A stretch of 64,000 bases of DNA from Moorena sp. SIOASIH. GTDB lineage: Bacteria > Cyanobacteriota > Cyanobacteriia > Cyanobacteriales > Coleofasciculaceae. Of the stretch, positions 59,201 through 64,000 are shown piece by piece; position 1 is the first letter of the stretch, and each line of letters starts with the position of its first letter. Made by a program: the position numbers and the translations under genes. The stretch is taken from positions 1-64,000 of the forward strand of contig NZ_JAAHIH010000012.1 of assembly GCF_010671925.1 (NCBI RefSeq), in the 5' to 3' direction. The notes beneath the pieces are model-generated. The model made no database searches. It worked only from the letters and a program-made list of their open reading frames with translations, and was not told the DNA's origin.

Positions 59201-61776
59201 TCTATGTAATTTACGGTGTGTTTCTCCGTGAATTTATCGAGGATGTGGAGTCGGCTTATCACTCTGGTCAGATAGCATTACGGCTGTTGGAACAGTATCA
59301 AGCTAAAACCCTCACATCTAAAGTTCACCTAATTTTCAGCGTGTTCATCTGTCCTGGAAAAGAACATGGGAGAGCAACACTAAATTTATTGCGGGAGGGA
59401 ATTCAACGTGTACGTGAAGAAGGAAATATAGAATATGTTGGCTATTTCATTAACGCCTATTTTACTCATTTATATTTGCTGGGGGAGAGTTTATTTGTTA
59501 TCAACAAAGAAGCTAGTAAATATATGGATTTACTAGTTATAACCCAACAAAAATATTGTTTATTATATACTAATACATGGAAACACGTAACCTTAAGCTT
59601 TCAAGGATTGTTAGCTGATAAATACCAATTAGTGAGTGATGATTTTAATGAGCATGAAATGTTTAATCATTTCCACAAAACTCATAATCATCAATCACTG
59701 TTTAACCTCCATTTAGCTAAATTAATCATTCGGTATACCTTTCACGATTACGAACAAGCTGTTGTTCATGGTTCAAAAGCTACCGAGTATGAAGATGGAG
59801 CATTTGGTCTACTGGTAGTTGTTGCTCATAACTTCTACTATTCCCTATCGTTACTTGCTCAGTATCCTAACCGCGATCGCGAAGCGTGGCCTACAGCCAA
59901 TCGCACTCAGCAAGACCACTACCTAAACCAAGTAAAGGTGAACCAAAAAACCCTGGGCAATTGGGCTGACCATGCTCCTGCAAATTTCCAACATAAGTAT
60001 AATCTGGTGGCAGCAGAAATAGCGCGAGTTGTCGGGGATACTCTCGATGCTATGGAGCTGTACGATCTTGCCATTGCTGGCGCAAAAGACAACGAATACC
60101 TTCACGAAGAAGCCCTTGCTAATGAACTGGCTGCTACGTTTTACTTAGAGCGGGGCAAACCCAAAATTGCCCAAATTTACCTCACTGATGCCTACTATGC
60201 CTACGCTCGCTGGGGAGCTAAAGCTAAAGTTGAGGATTTAGAACAAGGCTATCCTGAATTACTGGCTGTGATCCAGCAACAACAGACTATTAGCCTCGAT
60301 CCTAGTCATTCAATTACCACCGATCATAGTCAGTCTTTATCGACTTTGAGCCTAATCCAAAGTATCAGCTCAAATAGCCTTAGTGTTTCAGACGCTTTAG
60401 ATTTGGCAACAGTGATCAAAGCATCTCAAGCCATTGCCAGGGAAATTCAACTTGAGCAGTTATTCTCTACCTTAATGAAAGTGATCATTGAAAATGCAGG
60501 AGCAGAAAAATGTGCTTTGATTTTGCCTAAAGCTGGAAAATGGGTGATCGACGCTTACTATATAACTCAGTCTATCTCCAAAGGCAACTCCAAAGGCAAC
60601 TCCGAAGGTAATTCGGAATCAGATCAGCAATTCTCTGTAACCGTACTGCAATCAATTCCGGTAGTAAAGAGTCAAGATATTTCAGTTAGCGTGATCAACT
60701 ATGTTGCCCATAGCTCCGAAACTTTAGTATTAGATAACGCTAGTGTGGAAACTATGTTGGCAGCTGACCTCTATATTATTAAGCAACAACCTAAGAGTAT
60801 CTTGTGTACACCTATCCTCAATCACGGTCAACTGATTGGTATTGTGTACCTTGAAAATAATCAATGTACTGGAGCGTTTACTAAGGATAGGTTAGAAATT
60901 CTGGAACTGTTGTGCTCTCAAGCGGCTATCTCTCTAGAAAATGCTAATCTCTACAACACCCTGGAAGAAAAAGTTGCTGAACGCACTCAAGAACTGTCTG
61001 AAACTCTGGAAGACCTGAAAGCGACTCAGAAACAGTTAGTGGAATCTGAGACTAAAGCCGTTTTAAGTAGCTTTGTGGCTGGTGTCAGTGACGAAATCAG
61101 TACGCCGGTTGGCAATGGGATTACTGCTGCTTCTACCCTAGCTGATGAAACTCTTGGATTTATCCATAGCTTCCAAGAGGGTAAATTAAAGCGCTCGGCA
61201 CTCCAAAACTATTTGGAAGTGGCTCAAGAATCCAGTGAATTAATTCTGAGTAACTTACAACGGGCTGGGGAGTTGGTGCAAAATTTCCGGCAAGTTGCTG
61301 TTGACCAAGATGATTTAGAAAAGCGCACCTTAAGTCTTAAACACTATCTCGAAGAGGTCTTACTTACTTTAGAGCCTAAACTCAAACAGACTGCCCATGG
61401 TTTAACCCTAAAAGGAGACGATACAGTTACGATCAATACTTATCCAGGAGCTATTTGGAAAATTGTTACTCATTTAGTGATCAATTCCATTACCCATGCC
61501 TATCAACCATCAGAGCAAGGACAGTTAACCTTAACTGTTGAGAGGATTCAGGATCAGGTGATGCTTAAGTATGATGATGATGGCTGTGGGATTCCTCAGG
61601 AGCATGTGGGCAAAATTTTTGAACCTTTCTTTACTACTGCTAGACCTCAAGGCAGAACTGGTTTGGGGTTACATATTGTCTACAATTTAGTGACTCAGAA
61701 GCTACTGGGACAAATTGAGGTCAAGTCTGAAGTTGGTAAAGGTACTGAGTTTATGATTACTCTACCGATAGGTTGA
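56254..61776 (+). CDS. Trifunctional kinase paralog with phospho-acceptor histidine replaced
   Basis: The 1840-residue paralog of the gene at 47.9 kb has the same domain order: Ser/Thr kinase (HKD with H132; DFS), ATPase Walker A GFSGIGKT (from 344), helical region, GAF, coiled coil and histidine-kinase core. The H-box reads GVSDEISTP instead of GVAHEINTP: residue 1613 is Asp (GAC) where the paralog has His (CAC). The N-box begins HLVINSI instead of NLVMNSI, while the G-boxes (DDGCGIPQEH, GLGLHIVYN) are kept. Two 24-nt repeats are inserted in frame (57,143 and 59,876). Autophosphorylation on His should be lost; the ATP-binding domain may still act on a partner. Confidence 0.92.
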   Translation: MTMSSTVITLTGYQITETLYGSSRTLVYRGLRESNQIPVVIKLLNTDYPSFGELVRFRNQFTIAKNLDIPGIVKPYCLEHYRHSYALVMEDFGGISLGNYSNGQPMSLGTFFPIALQIITTLQGLYLQGVIHKDIKPANILINPDTKQVKLIDFSLASVLPREIMVLQSPNVLEGTLAYLSPEQTGRMNRSIDYRSDFYSLGVTFFKLLTGQLPFPSTDPMELVHCHIAKQPPAADSVKGDIPPMLSQIIGKLMGKNAEDRYQSALGLKHDLETCFKQWQETGRIESFKLGSRDICVRVAAPREHRFIIPEKLYGRAWEVDTLLAAFERVSNSASSIEMILVAGFSGIGKTSVVNEVHKPIVRQRGYFIKGKFDQFQRNIPFSAFVQAFRDLMGQLLSETDAQLQQWKTRIITALADNGQVIIEVIPELERIIGQQPPVPELSGSAAQNRFNRLFQKFIEVFTTPEHPLVIFLDDLQWADLASLKLMQLLISETETGYLLLIGAYRDNEVFPAHPLMVTLDQIAKTKATVNTITLAPLKPSDLNCLIADTLHCAVELAAPLTELVNQKTQGNPFFATQFLKSLPEDGLISFNFEFGYWQCDIAKIKAVALTDDVVEFMGLQLKKLPVVTQEILQLAACIGNQFDLATLAIVYEKSESETAANLWKALQEGFILPITEIYKFFQDYNYDNLSVSELKSFGSLDVKPRATESLGQPVSEVLGQEFSYRFLHDRVQQAAYFLIPEDQKQSTHWKIGQLLLENTSLAEREEKIFDIVSQLNYGVDLISEQVERNELAQLNLMAGRKAKASTAYGAAVEYLRLGMTLLAADSWHSNYDLTLSLYQEAAQSEYLSTNFDRAIALSDIILEQATKILDCVKADELKVQIYIAQDYQSKGIEIGLEALEKLKIPLVSSASGYKNKLVKLPSLRDLATMPTMTNPEQLAALRILLTLAPPIHRVKPNLYPYVALTMIGLCLDHGHSSLAAGVYVIYGVFLREFIEDVESAYHSGQIALRLLEQYQAKTLTSKVHLIFSVFICPGKEHGRATLNLLREGIQRVREEGNIEYVGYFINAYFTHLYLLGESLFVINKEASKYMDLLVITQQKYCLLYTNTWKHVTLSFQGLLADKYQLVSDDFNEHEMFNHFHKTHNHQSLFNLHLAKLIIRYTFHDYEQAVVHGSKATEYEDGAFGLLVVVAHNFYYSLSLLAQYPNRDREAWPTANRTQQDHYLNQVKVNQKTLGNWADHAPANFQHKYNLVAAEIARVVGDTLDAMELYDLAIAGAKDNEYLHEEALANELAATFYLERGKPKIAQIYLTDAYYAYARWGAKAKVEDLEQGYPELLAVIQQQQTISLDPSHSITTDHSQSLSTLSLIQSISSNSLSVSDALDLATVIKASQAIAREIQLEQLFSTLMKVIIENAGAEKCALILPKAGKWVIDAYYITQSISKGNSKGNSEGNSESDQQFSVTVLQSIPVVKSQDISVSVINYVAHSSETLVLDNASVETMLAADLYIIKQQPKSILCTPILNHGQLIGIVYLENNQCTGAFTKDRLEILELLCSQAAISLENANLYNTLEEKVAERTQELSETLEDLKATQKQLVESETKAVLSSFVAGVSDEISTPVGNGITAASTLADETLGFIHSFQEGKLKRSALQNYLEVAQESSELILSNLQRAGELVQNFRQVAVDQDDLEKRTLSLKHYLEEVLLTLEPKLKQTAHGLTLKGDDTVTINTYPGAIWKIVTHLVINSITHAYQPSEQGQLTLTVERIQDQVMLKYDDDGCGIPQEHVGKIFEPFFTTARPQGRTGLGLHIVYNLVTQKLLGQIEVKSEVGKGTEFMITLPIG
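57143..57166. repeat. Small dispersed repeat, 24 nt, in HIP1 site of kinase gene
   Basis: TTCGCGTAGCG + GCTCC-TAG-GGAGC lies between GCG and ATCGC. The paralog has an uninterrupted GCGATCGC at the same codon (48,780). Confidence 0.92.
59876..59899. repeat. Small dispersed repeat, 24 nt, in HIP1-like site of kinase gene
   Basis: ATCGCGAAGCG + TGGCC-TAC-AGCCA lies between GCG and ATCGC. It adds exactly 8 codons relative to the aligned paralog. Confidence 0.88.
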
Positions 61777-62127
61777 AGGTTGGTTGGTTGAAGGTTGTTG
61801 AAGGTTGAAGGTGGGTTGGTTGAAGGTTGGTTGGTTGGTTGAAGGTTGTTGAAGGTGGGTTGGTTGAAGGTGGGTTGGTTGAAGGTGGGTTGGTTGAAGG
61901 TGGGTTGGTTGAAGGTGGGTTGGAGGTTGAAGGTGGGTTGGTTGAAGGTGGGTTGGAGGTTGAAGGTGGGTTGGTTGAAGGTGGGTTGGTTGAAGGTGGG
62001 TTGGTTGAAGGTGGGTTGGTTGAAGGTGGGTTGGTTGAAGGTGGGTTGGTTGAAGGTGGGTTGGTTGAACGCGATCGCGTGGCCTTTTGGCCAAGGTTGA
62101 ACGCGATCGCGTGGCCAAAGGCCAAGG
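61777..62127. repeat. 15-bp minisatellite (GGTTGAAGGTGGGTT)n with HIP1 hairpins at the end
   Basis: About 16 copies of a 15-bp unit (7+8) follow the kinase stop codon directly. They end in two GCGATCGCG-TGGCC hairpins (about 62,073-62,096 and 62,103-62,125), which resemble the small dispersed repeat with a HIP1 core. Several long frames on both strands here are only repeat translation. Confidence 0.93.
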
Positions 62128-62276
62128 TTATTGGCCTTGGATCTGGGAACAGGTAGCTATTGGTGGTGAGTGAACCATAATAAATCCTAAATCAGAGCTA
62201 TAGCATATTTAAATCCAGCTTTTGAAGATATGTGTGTAAAAATAAAGAAAAGTTACATAACTTAAAAATAGCGGAT

Positions 62277-62283
62277 AAAGGAG
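62277..62283 (+). promoter_or_regulatory. Ribosome-binding site of the flavodiiron gene
   Basis: AAAGGAG ends seven bases before the ATG at 62,291 and supports that start. Confidence 0.7.
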
Positions 62284-62290
62284 TAAAGGG

Positions 62291-64000
62291 ATGGTAGTAC
62301 TCACTGACCGGGTTCAAAAGCGGCTAACCATAGAGACTAGCGAGATTGCTCCAGATACCACAACTATTCGTTCTTTGGATTGGGATCGCGATCGCTTCGA
62401 CATCGAATTTGGACTACAAAACGGCACCACGTACAACTCGTATCTGATTCGGGGTGAGAAAATTGCCCTGGTCGATACGTCCCATGAAAAATTCCGCCAG
62501 CTATATTTAGATACTCTAACCGGACTGATTAACCCTACCGATATTGATTACTTAATTATCAGCCATACTGAACCAGACCACAGTGGCTTAGTTAAAGATG
62601 TGCTTGAACTGGCTCCAGATATTACTGTGGTGGGCTCGAAAATGGCAATCCAGTTCCTGGAAGACTTTGTACACCAACCGTTTCAGCGGCAAATTGTCAA
62701 AAGTGGTAATCAGCTGGATTTAGGCAATGGGCATATCCTGGATTTTGTCAATGCCCCTAATCTTCATTGGCCCGACACCATGCTCACTTACGATGCCGGG
62801 ACTAAGGTGCTGTATACTTGTGATGTCTTTGGCATGCACTACTGCTCTGCTAGCACCTATGATCACAACCTCAGCGCTATAGAAGCAGATTATCGATTTT
62901 ACTACGAATGCCTGATGGCTCCCAACGCCCGCTCAGTACTATCTGCTCTCAAGCGGATGGACAAGTTGGGAGAGGTGACTACTATTGCTAATGGTCATGG
63001 TCCTCTACTGCGCCACAATGTAGAACAACTGGTAGGAAATTACCGCAACTGGAGTCAAGCCAAGGCCAAGGCAGAAAAATCCGTTGTTGTGTTTTATGTT
63101 TCAGATTATGGCTATAGCGATCGCATTTCTCAAGCGATCGCCCTAGGCATTACCAAAACTGAGATTGCTGTGGAAATGATGGACCTCAAATCCGCTGACC
63201 CCCAAGAGGTTCAGGAAGCAGTTAACCGTGCTGCTGGCATAGTAATTGGGATGCCTCCAACCACAAACAGCACCACTACAGCAGCAGTTAGCACGGTACT
63301 TGCTGCGGTCAAATCCAAGCAATCCGTTGGTCTGTTTGAATCCTATGGCGAAGATGACGAACCGATTGACCCCCTACGCAGTCAATTTAGAAGCCTAGGA
63401 CTCAAAGAAGCGTTTCCTGGGATTCGGATCAAAGATACTCCTAGTGAAACCACTTACAAGCTTTGTGAAGAAGCCGGTACTGACATGGGGCAATGGCTGA
63501 GTCGCGATCGCTTGATCAAGAACATGAAATCCCTAGATACAGACCTAGACAAAGCCCTAGGTCGTCTCAGTGGTGGATTATATATCATCACGGCTAAGAA
63601 AGGGGATGTCAAGAGTGCGATGTTAGCCTCTTGGGTGAGCCAAGCTAGCTTCGAGCCTTTGGGTTTCACCATTGCTGTAGCCAAAGACCGGGCGATTGAA
63701 TCCTTGATGCAAGTGGGAGACCGCTTTGTACTCAATGTACTCGAAGAAGGCAACTACCAAGACTTAATGAAACACTTCCTCAAGCGCTTCAAACCTGGTG
63801 CTGACCGCTTTGCAGGAGTGAATACACAAACAGCAGAAAACGGTTCCCCGATTCTGACCGATGCCCTAGCTTATCTAGAGTGTAAAGTTACCACCCGTAT
63901 GGAATGTAGTGATCATTGGATTGTTTACTCTACCGTTGAGACAGGACGGGTTTCTAAGCCAGAGTCTCTGACTGCTATCCACCATCGGAAAGTTGGAAAT
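62291..64000 (+). CDS. Flavodiiron protein, catalytic type (Flv3-like), 3' end outside window
   Basis: 570 codons are present without a stop. The N-terminal beta-lactamase-like domain keeps all diiron ligands: H92-E94-D96-H97 in HTEPDHSG, H159 (NLHWPD), D178 (CDVFGMHYC) and H236 (NGHGP). A flavodoxin-like domain (VVFYVSDYGYSDR) follows, then the start of the flavin-reductase domain typical of cyanobacterial Flv proteins. These enzymes reduce oxygen to water with photosynthetic electrons. Complete ligands point to the Flv3/Flv4 class rather than Flv1/Flv2; DVFGMHYC suggests Flv3. A minisatellite separates it from the kinase gene. Confidence 0.9.
   Translation, partial: MVVLTDRVQKRLTIETSEIAPDTTTIRSLDWDRDRFDIEFGLQNGTTYNSYLIRGEKIALVDTSHEKFRQLYLDTLTGLINPTDIDYLIISHTEPDHSGLVKDVLELAPDITVVGSKMAIQFLEDFVHQPFQRQIVKSGNQLDLGNGHILDFVNAPNLHWPDTMLTYDAGTKVLYTCDVFGMHYCSASTYDHNLSAIEADYRFYYECLMAPNARSVLSALKRMDKLGEVTTIANGHGPLLRHNVEQLVGNYRNWSQAKAKAEKSVVVFYVSDYGYSDRISQAIALGITKTEIAVEMMDLKSADPQEVQEAVNRAAGIVIGMPPTTNSTTTAAVSTVLAAVKSKQSVGLFESYGEDDEPIDPLRSQFRSLGLKEAFPGIRIKDTPSETTYKLCEEAGTDMGQWLSRDRLIKNMKSLDTDLDKALGRLSGGLYIITAKKGDVKSAMLASWVSQASFEPLGFTIAVAKDRAIESLMQVGDRFVLNVLEEGNYQDLMKHFLKRFKPGADRFAGVNTQTAENGSPILTDALAYLECKVTTRMECSDHWIVYSTVETGRVSKPESLTAIHHRKVGN

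Noticed and set aside
61757..62156. Four overlapping frames of 84-122 residues
   Set aside because: All are translations of the 15-bp minisatellite on both strands.

Overview
The window looks like chromosome of a large-genome filamentous cyanobacterium, probably a marine Moorena/Lyngbya-type organism. The pointers are frequent HIP1 octamers (GCGATCGC), a catalytic-type flavodiiron protein, DUF2288, cyanobacterial PIN/TRAM and RRM proteins, two giant trifunctional kinases, Uma2 proteins, several TnpB/IscB elements and very repeat-rich spacers. The species is inference; the phylum is well supported.

Layout. 1-4.7 kb is a small defence or toxin-like island: an McrB-type AAA+ GTPase, an ASCH protein and a GNAT-PIN-PUA-like fusion. 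4.7-7.0 kb holds a broken GluR0-type ligand-gated potassium channel, split by a TnpB element that carries its own divergent small DNA-binding-like gene. 7-11 kb has a peptidoglycan amidase, tRNA-Leu(UAG), a quinone-oxidoreductase-like enzyme and an HD phosphohydrolase. 11.9-16.6 kb carries two signalling proteins with AAA-like domains. 17-26.4 kb is mostly housekeeping: methyltransferase, PBP1C, DUF2288, DUF218, RsmI, HemW-like, PIN/TRAM. 26.4-28.7 kb is an IscB element with an in-frame stop, flanked by minisatellites. 28.7-36.8 kb has a GT2/TPR glycosyltransferase, two Uma2 proteins, an RTX protein, glyS and a conserved hypothetical. 36.8-38.3 kb is an apparently intact TnpB element just upstream of sbcD. 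39.8-47.5 kb has an HTH protein, a SpoIIE phosphatase, argH, a small basic protein, an RRM protein, a Nudix hydrolase and coaX. 47.9-61.8 kb has two paralogous trifunctional Ser/Thr kinase / ATPase / histidine kinase genes separated by a third tnpB and a dead tnpA. The window ends inside a flavodiiron gene.

The most unusual layer is repetitive DNA. Nearly every spacer carries a tandem array with a 7-bp (or 7+8 bp) period although unit sequences differ from place to place; this resembles the heptanucleotide STRR repeats known in cyanobacteria. A second family is a small dispersed element, usually 24 nt: an 11-nt core (TTCGCGTAGCG) plus a 13-nt hairpin whose stem varies. Comparison of the two kinase paralogs shows two clean 24-nt insertions, both within HIP1-like octamers (between GCG and ATCGC); a third 24-nt copy sits in the HNH loop of IscB. 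All three keep the reading frame. Further families are a 42-bp palindrome, a hairpin element with AGCGATGCAG...GCATCAAGACA ends, MITE-like elements, and TnpB-deletion derivatives that keep only element ends and the putative omega-RNA region.

No rRNA, CRISPR array or NRPS/PKS cluster was seen. All family assignments come from reading motifs by eye; no database search was run.
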